In this document: one piece after another, positions 25,010 through 33,949 of the stretch | How positions within the stretch are numbered: position 1 is the stretch's first letter | How the letters are laid out: each line of letters starts with the position of its first letter | Source: Ferrovibrio sp046297595 | Lineage (GTDB): Bacteria; Pseudomonadota; Alphaproteobacteria; Ferrovibrionales; Ferrovibrionaceae | DNA length: 64,000 nt | Reading direction: 5' to 3' | Assembly (NCBI RefSeq): GCF_046297595.1 | Contig: NZ_JBKBHT010000004.1 | Coordinates: forward strand, 62,001 to 126,000 | The notes under the pieces: generated by a model | What the model was told of the DNA's origin: nothing | Database searches by the model: none | Seen by the model: the letters and a program-made list of their open reading frames with translations, nothing else | Program-made: the position numbers and the translations under genes

Positions 25010-25201
25010 TCAGGTTTCCTGCCGGCGCGCGTCGCGCATGGCCTGGAGCAGCGGCAGGGCGCTGAACAGGGCGGCAAGGCCGGCGGCTGCGGTCCAGTCC
25101 AGTGCGCCCCAGCTGACCAGTCCGTCGGCCACGAAGAAGAACAGGATAATGGCGAGTGCGACGAAGAAGGCGGCGCCCGGGGTGTTGCGGGGGGAGGTCA
25201 T
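25010..25201 (-). CDS. Small two-helix membrane protein, hypothetical
   Basis: The 63-residue product has two predicted membrane helices (AAFFVALAIILFFFVADGLV and TAAAGLAALFSALPLLQAM) with a short linker and a basic C-terminus (MRDARRQET). The ATG at 25201 has GGAGA upstream; a GTG 12 bases earlier is an alternative. It ends directly against the TfoX-like gene stop (convergent). No family recognised. Confidence 0.6.
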   Translation of the reverse strand: MTSPRNTPGAAFFVALAIILFFFVADGLVSWGALDWTAAAGLAALFSALPLLQAMRDARRQET

Positions 25202-25315
25202 GGCGGTCTCCACAAAAAGAATACGCGGAGACTAGACGCGGCAGTGCCGATGCGCCGCCGACAAGGCTGTGACCCCTGTGACCAGGCTGTGACCTGATCG
25301 AATCAGGCGCGTCGT

Positions 25316-26689
<1,374 letters not shown>

Positions 26690-26798
26690 GTTAGCCTCGG
26701 AAGCGGAATGATGGACAGTATCTGGGCGAATGGGCCTGCCTCGTTTATAAGGGCTGCGCGTCCGGAACGAAATACGCGGCCATCATCAGGAGTCCCTC

Positions 26799-27461
26799 GT
26801 GAGCGATCTGACCCTCGTCATCGGCAACAAGAACTACTCGAGCTGGAGCCTGCGGCCCTGGCTGGCGCTGAAGGCCGCCGGCCAGGCCTTCGACGAGGTG
26901 CTGATCGTCCTGCGCCAGCCCGACAGCAAGGCAAAAATCCTGAGCCATTCCGCGGCCGGCAAGCTGCCGGTGCTGAAGCATGGCGATCTACTGATCTGGG
27001 ACAGTCTGGCGATCTGCGAATACATCGCCGAGACCTGGCCCGAGGCGAAGCTGCTGCCCGAGGATCGGCGCGCCCGTGCCGTCGCGCGCAGCGTGATGAG
27101 TGAGATGCATTCGGGCTTCGTCGCCCTGCGCAACGACCTGCCAATGGATATCTGCCGCCTGGGCAAGGTGCCGGGCATTCCCTCGGATGAAGCCCGGCGC
27201 GACATCGCCCGCATCCAGCAGATCTGGCAGGATTGCCGCGGCCGCTTCGGCACCCGCGGGGAGAATGGGGGCGGCGATTTCCTGTTCGGCCGTTTCAGCC
27301 TGGCCGACTGCATGTATGCGCCGGTGGCAACGCGGCTGCGCAGCTACAACGTGCCGCTGGATGCCGTTTCGGCAGCCTATGTCGACGCGATCTACGCCCA
27401 TCCTGCCATGCAGGAATGGATCGCCGCCTCGGCCAAGGAACAGCCGCTGCCCGAGGCCTGA
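26799..27461 (+). CDS. Glutathione S-transferase family protein
   Basis: The 220-residue protein has a thioredoxin-like N-terminal domain with NKNYSSWSLRPWLALKAAG (10-28), where the serine pair supplies the likely catalytic residue, and GKLPVLKHGDLLIWDSLAIC (the cis-proline and glutathione-binding Asp-Ser). The C-terminal helical domain ends in ADCMYAPVATRLRSYNVPL. The start is GTG at 26799, with AGGAG upstream. A typical stand-alone alphaproteobacterial GST; the substrate is unknown. Confidence 0.92.
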   Translation: MSDLTLVIGNKNYSSWSLRPWLALKAAGQAFDEVLIVLRQPDSKAKILSHSAAGKLPVLKHGDLLIWDSLAICEYIAETWPEAKLLPEDRRARAVARSVMSEMHSGFVALRNDLPMDICRLGKVPGIPSDEARRDIARIQQIWQDCRGRFGTRGENGGGDFLFGRFSLADCMYAPVATRLRSYNVPLDAVSAAYVDAIYAHPAMQEWIAASAKEQPLPEA

Positions 27462-28493
27462 TCAGGTGATCAGCTTCATCTCGCGATAGAATCGCTCCGC
27501 GCCGCGATGCAGCGGCGTGGAAACGCCGAGCAGGGCGGTACCAAGGCGGATTCTCTGCGCCATGGCCGGGCCGGCATCGAGGATGCGGCGATTCTGCGGA
27601 TGCCACAGGGCGCGCAGGATTTCGTAGGCTAGGTCGGGATCCAGGCTTTCCGGCACCACCCATTGCATGCCGATGCTGACGGTTTCGGTCTGGTCCACGT
27701 CGGCATAGGTGGAAGCCGGGATCAGGTCGCGGTTGAAAAAGTGGTGGCGGCGCAGGGCGCCTTCGATCTGCTTACCGGCCAGCGGCACCAGATCGGCGAT
27801 CTTGCGGTCGGTCAGGTCGCCCACCGTGGGCGCCGGCTGGCCCGAGATCAGGAAGAAGGCATCCAGTTCGTCGCGCGCCATCAGGTCGGCGGCTTCGCCC
27901 GGGTCGACCTCCAGCACCTTCACCTGTTGCAGCCGCACGCCATAGGCGGCCAGGATGATTTCGGCATTGAAGCGCGTGCCCGAGCCGCTGCGGTCAATCG
28001 AGACGCGCTTGCCAATCAGGTCGCGGACTTCGGCGATGCCGCTGCCCCGGCGGACCACCAGATGCACCGTTTCGGGATAGAGGTTGGCCAGCACGCGCAG
28101 ATTGGCCTGCTTGGAGCGGCGGAAATACAGGCCTTCGCCCTGCCAGGCACTGAAGACCAGATCGGCCTGGGCGAAACCGGATTCGATGCTTTCGTTGCCC
28201 ACGGCGGCCAGGTTGGCGACCGAGCCGGCGCTGGAAAGCGCCACGGCGATCATGCCGGGCACGCCGCAGGAACCGCCTTTTTCGCAGGGCCGGCTACCCG
28301 GCGGATTGGAGATGGCCGAGGCGATGGTGACGCCGACCGGAAAGGCGGTGGTATGGGCCGAGCCGGTGAGGATGCGGAAAAATCCGCCCGTGACCGGCGC
28401 CGCGGGTGCGGGCTGGTCCTGGGCGTCGGCGCGGCCAAGGCCCAGCGCCAGGCCCGTGGCAAGAGACGTGGAAAGGAAGTCGCGGCGACGCAT
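27462..28493 (-). CDS. TAXI-family solute-binding protein, orphan
   Basis: The 343-residue protein starts with a Tat-like signal (MRRRDFLSTSLATGLALGLG) and continues with the TAXI-type binding fold: FFRILTGSAHTTAFPVGVTI, LIGKRVSIDRSGSGTRFNAE and WVVPESLDPDLAYEILRALW. Such proteins deliver a solute (often an organic acid or glutamate) to a TRAP permease. No permease gene is next to it; the closest is at 39574, with its own receptor. The ATG at 28493 puts the twin arginine near the N-terminus; a longer open frame was rejected. Confidence 0.85.
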   Translation of the reverse strand: MRRRDFLSTSLATGLALGLGRADAQDQPAPAAPVTGGFFRILTGSAHTTAFPVGVTIASAISNPPGSRPCEKGGSCGVPGMIAVALSSAGSVANLAAVGNESIESGFAQADLVFSAWQGEGLYFRRSKQANLRVLANLYPETVHLVVRRGSGIAEVRDLIGKRVSIDRSGSGTRFNAEIILAAYGVRLQQVKVLEVDPGEAADLMARDELDAFFLISGQPAPTVGDLTDRKIADLVPLAGKQIEGALRRHHFFNRDLIPASTYADVDQTETVSIGMQWVVPESLDPDLAYEILRALWHPQNRRILDAGPAMAQRIRLGTALLGVSTPLHRGAERFYREMKLIT

Positions 28494-28589
28494 GAATCGT
28501 TTATACGCCCGGTGTCGGCGGCTGGCCAGCAACGCCTGCGTGACAGATCTGGCGTGACAGCACCGGCATGGTCCGCGGTGGGCGCGGGC

Positions 28590-28883
28590 CTATTCCCGGG
28601 GGCTGCCGGAACGGCTGAAGGGGCGGTCGAATTTCAGCTTGGCGGCCAGCACGGCTGCGGTCAGGCAGAGCGTGACCATGTTGGCGGCGATCAGGCCGGG
28701 CGAGCCGATCAGCAGGCCGTAGACCAGCCACAGCGCGATGCCGAGATTCATCAGCAGGAACATGATCAGCGAGATGTCGCGCGCGGTGCGGCTGCGCCAG
28801 ACCTTCAGTACCTGGGGCACATAGGCCAGCGTGGTCAGGAAGCCGGCGACCAGCCCGGTCGATTCGACGAGTTCAGCGGACAT
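28590..28883 (-). CDS. SemiSWEET-type transporter (PQ-loop, MtN3 family)
   Basis: The 97-residue membrane protein has three helices and the PQ motif in TTLAYVPQVLKVWRSRTARD (about 17-36), followed by SLIMFLLMNLGIALWLVYGL. This is the plan of bacterial SemiSWEETs, which dimerise to move sugars. The ATG at 28883 gives the standard length; the longer open frame upstream is out of family. It is 17 bases after the HIT gene on the same strand. Confidence 0.88.
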   Translation of the reverse strand: MSAELVESTGLVAGFLTTLAYVPQVLKVWRSRTARDISLIMFLLMNLGIALWLVYGLLIGSPGLIAANMVTLCLTAAVLAAKLKFDRPFSRSGSPRE

Positions 28884-28900
28884 CACCGCAGTATACGCGG

Positions 28901-29311
28901 TCAGACGCGGGTGATGAAGGCGTTCTGCAGCCGGGCGATGGTGCTGCGCAGGGCAGCATCCTCGTAGGGCCGGGCGGGGAGCTTGCCCCAGATCGGCCCC
29001 GGCCAGGCCGAGTCTTCGCGGAAGCGGGCGACGACGTGGACATGCAGCTGGGGCACCATGTTGCCCAGGGCGCCGACATTCAGCTTGTGCGGCTCGAAAC
29101 AATGTTGCAGCACGCGCTGGGCCTGGGCGATCTCGTTGATCAGCAGCTTGCGCTGCTTTTCGTTCAGCTCGTGGATCTCGGTGATGTTTTCCACCGACGG
29201 GATCAGCACCAGCCAGGGATACTGGGCGTCGTTCATCAGCTGCACGAGGCAGAGTTTCATGCGGCAGACCGGAAGAGTATCCCGGCGCAACTGGTCATGC
29301 AGGGTGAACAT
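28901..29311 (-). CDS. HIT domain protein
   Basis: The 136-residue protein is a histidine-triad protein with LVLIPSVENITEIHELN and the core MVPQLHVHVVARFREDSAWP (about 85-104). The first of the three histidines is replaced by glutamine (Q-L-H-V-H-V-V), as is usual in this proteobacterial subgroup. HIT proteins act on nucleotide conjugates; the exact substrate is unknown. It is divergent from the methyltransferase gene, whose upstream open frame overlaps it. Confidence 0.85.
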   Translation of the reverse strand: MFTLHDQLRRDTLPVCRMKLCLVQLMNDAQYPWLVLIPSVENITEIHELNEKQRKLLINEIAQAQRVLQHCFEPHKLNVGALGNMVPQLHVHVVARFREDSAWPGPIWGKLPARPYEDAALRSTIARLQNAFITRV

Positions 29312-29386
29312 CGTCTATCTTCGCTTTCTGAACGAGCGATACGCGTCGTGTATCGCGCTGATAAACCATTCACAGAGGATTTGTCC

Positions 29387-30580
29387 ATGGCCGCGAAAAC
29401 GCTGCCCGTATTGCGCGTGAAAGCGCGCGAGGAGCGCCGTGTGAAGGGTGGACATCCCTGGGTGTACTCCAACGAACTGGAACTCGACGCCACGGCGAAA
29501 GCGCTACAACCCGGTACTCTTGTGCGCCTGTTCGATGCTCATGGTGCGGGTATCGGTGTCGCGAGCTTCAATCCCCATTCGCTGATTGCCGCGCGTTTAT
29601 GGTCGCGCGACACCGAAGCGCGCATAGACGCAGCTTTCTTCAGCGCCCGGCTGCAATCCGCAAAAACGCTCCGGGATCGCTGTTTCCCGTCGCCGTATTA
29701 CAGACTGGTGCATGCCGAGGCCGATGGCATGCCCGGCGTGGTGATCGACCGTTACGACGATGTGTTCTGCCTGCAGGCCAACACGGCTGGCGCCGAAGCG
29801 CTGACGCCGCTCCTGATCGAAGCGCTGCAGGACCAGTTCAAGCCGCGCGCCATCGTGCTGCGTAACGACTCCGCCGTGCGCAAGCTGGAAGGCCTGGAGC
29901 AGGAGATCAGGCTGGCAGCCGGCGCGCTGGACAAGCCGGCGATGGTGGAGGAGGGCGGCGTGCGTTTCGCCCTCGACCTGCTGGAAGGGCAGAAGACCGG
30001 CTGGTATTTCGACCTGGCCGGCGCGCGCAGCATTCTGGCTTCACTTGCAAAAGGGCAGGAGATACTGGACTGCTACTGCAATTCCGGCGCCTTCGCACTG
30101 ACCGCGGCAAAGGCCGGCGCAAAAAGCGTGCTGGGCATCGACCGTTCCGAACTGGCGCTGACGCAGGCGACGGATGCCGCGAAGCAGAACGGCCTGGTGA
30201 AAGCGGCGCGCTTCGAGAAGGGTGATGCCTTCGATGCGCTGGAGAAACTGAACCAGTCGAGCGCGCGTTTCGGCGTCGTCGTCACCGATCCGCCCAATTT
30301 CGTCAAAAGTCGCAAGGACCTTGGGCCGGGCAGCCGCGCCTACCGCAAGCTGGCCAAACTGGCCGCGCCGCTGGTGGCGCCGGGCGGCCTGTGGTTCGTC
30401 GCCTGCTGCGCCCATCTGCTGCCGGGCGAATTGTTCGCCAAGGAAGTGGCGATCGGCCTGAGCAATGCCGGCCGTAGCGGCCGCATTCTCTATCAGGGCG
30501 GCGCCGGGCCCGATCATCCGGTGCATCCGCACCTGCCGGAAAGCGCCTACCTGAAATGGCAGATTCTGCAGCTCGACTGA
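29387..30580 (+). CDS. Class I SAM-dependent rRNA methyltransferase (RlmI-like)
   Basis: The 397-residue protein has an N-terminal PUA-type domain (VKGGHPWVYSNELE) and a C-terminal Rossmann methyltransferase domain: ILDCYCNSGAFALTAAKAGA (SAM binding), GIDRSELAL, VVTDPPNF (motif IV) and FVACCAHLLPGELF carrying a possible catalytic cysteine, as in RlmI, which makes 5-methylcytosine 1962 in 23S rRNA. The ATG at 29387 has AGAGGA upstream. A longer frame starting in the HIT gene was rejected. It is convergent with the aminotransferase gene, one base from its stop. Confidence 0.87.
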   Translation: MAAKTLPVLRVKAREERRVKGGHPWVYSNELELDATAKALQPGTLVRLFDAHGAGIGVASFNPHSLIAARLWSRDTEARIDAAFFSARLQSAKTLRDRCFPSPYYRLVHAEADGMPGVVIDRYDDVFCLQANTAGAEALTPLLIEALQDQFKPRAIVLRNDSAVRKLEGLEQEIRLAAGALDKPAMVEEGGVRFALDLLEGQKTGWYFDLAGARSILASLAKGQEILDCYCNSGAFALTAAKAGAKSVLGIDRSELALTQATDAAKQNGLVKAARFEKGDAFDALEKLNQSSARFGVVVTDPPNFVKSRKDLGPGSRAYRKLAKLAAPLVAPGGLWFVACCAHLLPGELFAKEVAIGLSNAGRSGRILYQGGAGPDHPVHPHLPESAYLKWQILQLD

Positions 30581-30581
30581 A

Positions 30582-31775
30582 CTAGCGCCGGTTCAGGCTT
30601 CTGAACCACGGCTCCAGCCGGCGGATCGCCTCGTCGACGACGCTGGCATCCATGCAGAAGGAGAAGCGCAGGAAGCGGCGGCCGTCGGCGGTGTCGAAAT
30701 CGACGCCGGGCGCCGTCACCACGCCGGTCTCTTCCAGCATGCGCTTGCAAAAGGCCACGGAATCGTCGCTGAAATCGCCGATATCGGCATAGAGGTAGAA
30801 AGCGCCATCGGGCGGCGCGAAGCGCGTGATGCCGAAGCGCGGCAGGGCGGCCAGCAGTGCATCGCGGTTGCGTTTATACGCCAGCACGCGGGCCTGCAAT
30901 TCCTCGTCGGCATCGAGCGCAGCAACGCCGGCAAGCTGCGAGAGTGTGGGCGCGGAAATCTGCAGGCTGCCATGCAGCGCCTCGATGCGCGGCACCAGCC
31001 GCTCGGGCAGCACCAGCCAGCCGAGCCGCCAGCCGGTCATGCCCCAGTATTTCGAGAAACCGTTGATCACGATGGCGTCGTCGCCGGCAGACAGGATCGT
31101 GGCGGCCGGCTGGTCGTAGGCGACGCCGTGGTAGAGTTCGTCGACGATCAGCCACAGGCCGCGCGCATGGCAGGCGTCATAGATTGCGCGCAGTTCGGCC
31201 GCCGACAGCATGGTGCCGGTGGGATTGGCCGGGCTGGCCACCACGATGCCCTTCACCTGCGGCGGCAAGGCCGCGATCATCGCCGGTGTGACCTGGAAAC
31301 GCGTGGTGGCATCGGTGGCAACGCGATGCGGGATCAGGTCGAGCGCCTTCAGCGTGCCGCGATAGGCGGGATAGCTGGGCTCGACCACGGCCACGGTGTC
31401 GCCCGCGGAGAAGCAGGCCAGGAAGGCCAGCATAAAGCCCGACGAGGTGCCGATAGTGACGGCCACGCGCGATGCCGGAACGGCCAGGCCATGGCGGCGG
31501 CGATACAGGTTCGCGATGCCCTCGCGCAAAGGCATGATGCCGAGCGCCTCGGTGTAGCCAAGCTGCCGTCCGCTGTTCAGCGCTTTCTGCGCGGCGGCAA
31601 TGGCGGCCTGCGGCGGCGGCAGGGTCGGTTCGCCCACCAGCAGATTCACCACCGTGCCGCCGGCCTTCACCCGCGCATTCACCGCCTTGAAGATCTCCCA
31701 CATCTGGTAGATATCGACATCGCTGCGGGGTGAAGCCGAGGGGGTGGAGAAAACGCGGTCGGCGCTGGCGAGCAT
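30582..31775 (-). CDS. Pyridoxal-phosphate aminotransferase, class I/II
   Basis: The 397-residue enzyme keeps the fold-type I motifs: LLVGEPTLPPPQAAI, VVASPANPTGTMLSA, WLIVDELYHGVAYD (Asp holding the cofactor ring nitrogen, Tyr) and INGFSKYWGMTGWRLGWLV with the Schiff-base lysine in SKYWG. The C-terminus has RFLRFSFCMD with the carboxylate-binding arginine. It is the last gene of EamA-VOC-aminotransferase, seven bases after the VOC stop. Its substrate may relate to the amino acid handled by the EamA exporter; this is inference. Confidence 0.9.
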   Translation of the reverse strand: MLASADRVFSTPSASPRSDVDIYQMWEIFKAVNARVKAGGTVVNLLVGEPTLPPPQAAIAAAQKALNSGRQLGYTEALGIMPLREGIANLYRRRHGLAVPASRVAVTIGTSSGFMLAFLACFSAGDTVAVVEPSYPAYRGTLKALDLIPHRVATDATTRFQVTPAMIAALPPQVKGIVVASPANPTGTMLSAAELRAIYDACHARGLWLIVDELYHGVAYDQPAATILSAGDDAIVINGFSKYWGMTGWRLGWLVLPERLVPRIEALHGSLQISAPTLSQLAGVAALDADEELQARVLAYKRNRDALLAALPRFGITRFAPPDGAFYLYADIGDFSDDSVAFCKRMLEETGVVTAPGVDFDTADGRRFLRFSFCMDASVVDEAIRRLEPWFRSLNRR

Positions 31776-31782
31776 GCTGATA

Positions 31783-32160
31783 TCAATCCACCGAGAAGGT
31801 GACGGCTTCGATGCGATAGCCGTCGGGGTCGAAAACAAAGCCGGCATAATAGGTCGGCGTATACTGCGGGCGCAGGCCCGGCGCGCCATTGTCGCGGCCG
31901 CCCTGGGCCAGCGCAATGGCATGGAAGGCATCCACGGCGCCGCGTGTGCCGGCCTCGAAACACAGATGCAGGCCCGATTTCGGATTGTCGGGCACCGGGC
32001 TGGGGCTGGCATCGAGCCAGAATTGCGGCCGGCCGCGGCCATAGCCCAGGCCATGCGCGCCTTCATAGAGCCGCGTGTAGCCCAGCGGTTGCAGCACGGC
32101 ATCGTAGAAGCGGCCCGAGGCGGCCAGGTCGCGCACCCCGATGGAGATGTGGTCGAACAT
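31783..32160 (-). CDS. VOC family (glyoxalase/bleomycin-resistance-like) protein
   Basis: The 125-residue protein has the vicinal-oxygen-chelate fold: MFDHISIGVRDLAASGRFYD at the N-terminus with the first metal-ligand histidine, then SGLHLCFEAGTRGAVDAFH and YAGFVFDPDGYRIEAVTF with the Glu ligand near the end. The start follows GGAGG. It lies between EamA and aminotransferase genes with short gaps on both sides. The reaction is unknown. Confidence 0.85.
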   Translation of the reverse strand: MFDHISIGVRDLAASGRFYDAVLQPLGYTRLYEGAHGLGYGRGRPQFWLDASPSPVPDNPKSGLHLCFEAGTRGAVDAFHAIALAQGGRDNGAPGLRPQYTPTYYAGFVFDPDGYRIEAVTFSVD

Positions 32161-32171
32161 ATATAACCTCC

Positions 32172-33146
32172 TTAACGGTTAGGAGGAATGTAGCGGGAAA
32201 AGGCCCCCAGAGACAATGCTCCATTGGCCAGCGCGACGCCGAGGCTGACGGCGGCGATGCCGGCCCAGGTGACGGGACCGGGCCATTCGCCGAGCAGCGG
32301 AATGGCGAGCAGGGCGGTGAGGGCGGGCGTGAGCGCGCCGAAGGCGGAAGCGCGGGCGGCACCCAGCCGGCGCACGGCGAAGCCATAGGCCGCCATACTG
32401 AGCAGGCCGGAGGCGACCGACTGGAAAAGCTGCACGCCGATCTCGAACAGCGGCGCGGCCAGCAGCCGGCTGTCCAGCGCCAGCAGATAGACCGGCAGAT
32501 AGGCCAGGAAGGAAACCACATAGACCAGGGCGGCGGCCTGCCAGACGCCCAGGCCGCTTTTCTTCATGGCGATGGTGTAGCAGGCCCACATGGCGCCGGC
32601 GGCCACGAACATCAGATCGCCGCGCCAGGTCTCGCCTGCGTCATGCAGCACCTGCCAGCCGCCGACCGCCATGGCGCCGGCCAGCATCAGGCCCATGCCG
32701 AGCCGGCGCGACGGCGTGAACCGCTCGCCCAGCAGCAAAACGGCCAGCAGGGCGGCGAAGAGCGGCATCATGCCGGGCAGCAGGGCGCCGGCATGGGCGG
32801 CCGGCGCGAAGACCATGCCGCCGCTGCTGGTCAGGATGAAGGGCAGGCCGGCGCCGCCGACCAGCACGGCCAGCAGCAGGGGGTGGCGCGGCTCTGTGGC
32901 CGAACGCGGCGGATGGCGCAACAGCACGGGCAGCAGCACCAGGGCCGGCAGCAGCAGGCGCAGGAAGATCACATCCCAGAGCGTCAGGCTGCCGGTGACA
33001 CCGAAGCGGGTGGCGACCAGGCCGGCCGCCCAGAGGATGACGGTGAACAGGGCGGTCGCCGCGCCCAGCAGGCGGGCCGGCTCGACATGGCGCGGTTCCG
33101 GTTGGGCCTGTGAGCCGGAGGCAGCGAGGCTGCTATGGGTGGTCAT
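32172..33146 (-). CDS. EamA/DMT-family transporter
   Basis: The 324-residue protein has about ten membrane helices in two EamA repeats; typical segments are LFTVILWAAGLVATRFGVTG and LTPALTALLAIPLLGEWPGP. The family exports amino acids and metabolites. The ATG at 33146 is chosen; an upstream start adds 14 residues with no better site. It diverges from an Lrp/AsnC gene, the usual arrangement for an Lrp-controlled amino acid exporter, and heads an operon with VOC and aminotransferase genes. Confidence 0.88.
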   Translation of the reverse strand: MTTHSSLAASGSQAQPEPRHVEPARLLGAATALFTVILWAAGLVATRFGVTGSLTLWDVIFLRLLLPALVLLPVLLRHPPRSATEPRHPLLLAVLVGGAGLPFILTSSGGMVFAPAAHAGALLPGMMPLFAALLAVLLLGERFTPSRRLGMGLMLAGAMAVGGWQVLHDAGETWRGDLMFVAAGAMWACYTIAMKKSGLGVWQAAALVYVVSFLAYLPVYLLALDSRLLAAPLFEIGVQLFQSVASGLLSMAAYGFAVRRLGAARASAFGALTPALTALLAIPLLGEWPGPVTWAGIAAVSLGVALANGALSLGAFSRYIPPNR

Positions 33147-33222
33147 GATGCATTTCCGTGGTTGAGGTGACGGCAGAATGGCCCGCAATGCCTGAGCATG
33201 TCCTTGCTATTCCTGCCTGTTG

Positions 33223-33280
33223 TGGCATGATTTGAGCAATATCCACGCAATTCAAGTTCACTTTTAGGCATATCATGCCA
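33223..33280. promoter_or_regulatory. Widely spaced inverted repeat in the Lrp/EamA divergent promoter region
   Basis: TGGCATGAT (33223-33231) is repeated inverted as ATCATGCCA (33272-33280), which overlaps the Lrp start codon. The centres are about four to five helical turns apart. Lrp-type proteins can wrap DNA through spaced sites, so this could be an autoregulatory operator, though 9-bp arms can also arise by chance. Confidence 0.4.
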
Positions 33281-33760
33281 AACTCCTCGCTCGACGCCTT
33301 CGACCACAAGATTCTTGCCGCCCTGCAGGAAGACGGCCGGCTCAGCAATGTCGATCTGGCGGAAAAAGTCGGCCTGTCGCCGTCGCCATGCCTGCGGCGG
33401 GTGAAGCGGCTGGAACAGGACGGCTATATCCGCGGCTATCGCGCCGTGCTGGATCGCCGCAAGGTCGGGCTGGGCCTGACCATCTATGTGGACATCAAGG
33501 TCGAGAAGCATTCCACCGAGAATGCCGCCATGCACCAGCGCCTGCTGGAGGCGATTCCGGAAGTGGTGGCGGCCCATATGGTGTCGGGCGACGCGGATTT
33601 CGTGGCAGAGGTGGTGGTGCCCGACCTCGCGGCCTATGAGGAACTGCTGACCGAACGGCTCCTGAGCCTGCCGATGGTGAAGGATGTGCGTTCGAATTTC
33701 GTGATCCGGCCGGTCAAGATCGACGCGCCGCTGCCGCTTGGGCATCTGGGTCGGGACTGA
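33275..33760 (+). CDS. Lrp/AsnC-family transcriptional regulator
   Basis: The 161-residue protein has the Lrp layout: winged helix-turn-helix (ILAALQEDGRLSNVDLAEKV, then GLSPSPCLRRVKRLEQDG) at residues 8-55 and an RAM ligand domain (IPEVVAAHMVSGDADFVAEV near 85-105). Such regulators sense amino acids. It diverges from the EamA exporter gene and probably controls it. Confidence 0.93.
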   Translation: MPNSSLDAFDHKILAALQEDGRLSNVDLAEKVGLSPSPCLRRVKRLEQDGYIRGYRAVLDRRKVGLGLTIYVDIKVEKHSTENAAMHQRLLEAIPEVVAAHMVSGDADFVAEVVVPDLAAYEELLTERLLSLPMVKDVRSNFVIRPVKIDAPLPLGHLGRD

Positions 33761-33949
33761 CCGTCGCCGGGCCGGATAAACCGCCGTCCCCTCGACTCTT
33801 TTCGGACGTCACCGTATAGTCCGGCGACCGCCGCAAAGCCGCCATATTGCCTGCCTAATCACTGCGCCGCCGGAAACGGCACGGAGCGGGGCGGGACGAT
33901 ACGGAGCGCTGCCGGTCGGGATCGTGGTTCGTATCTGCTGCAGGCCGTC

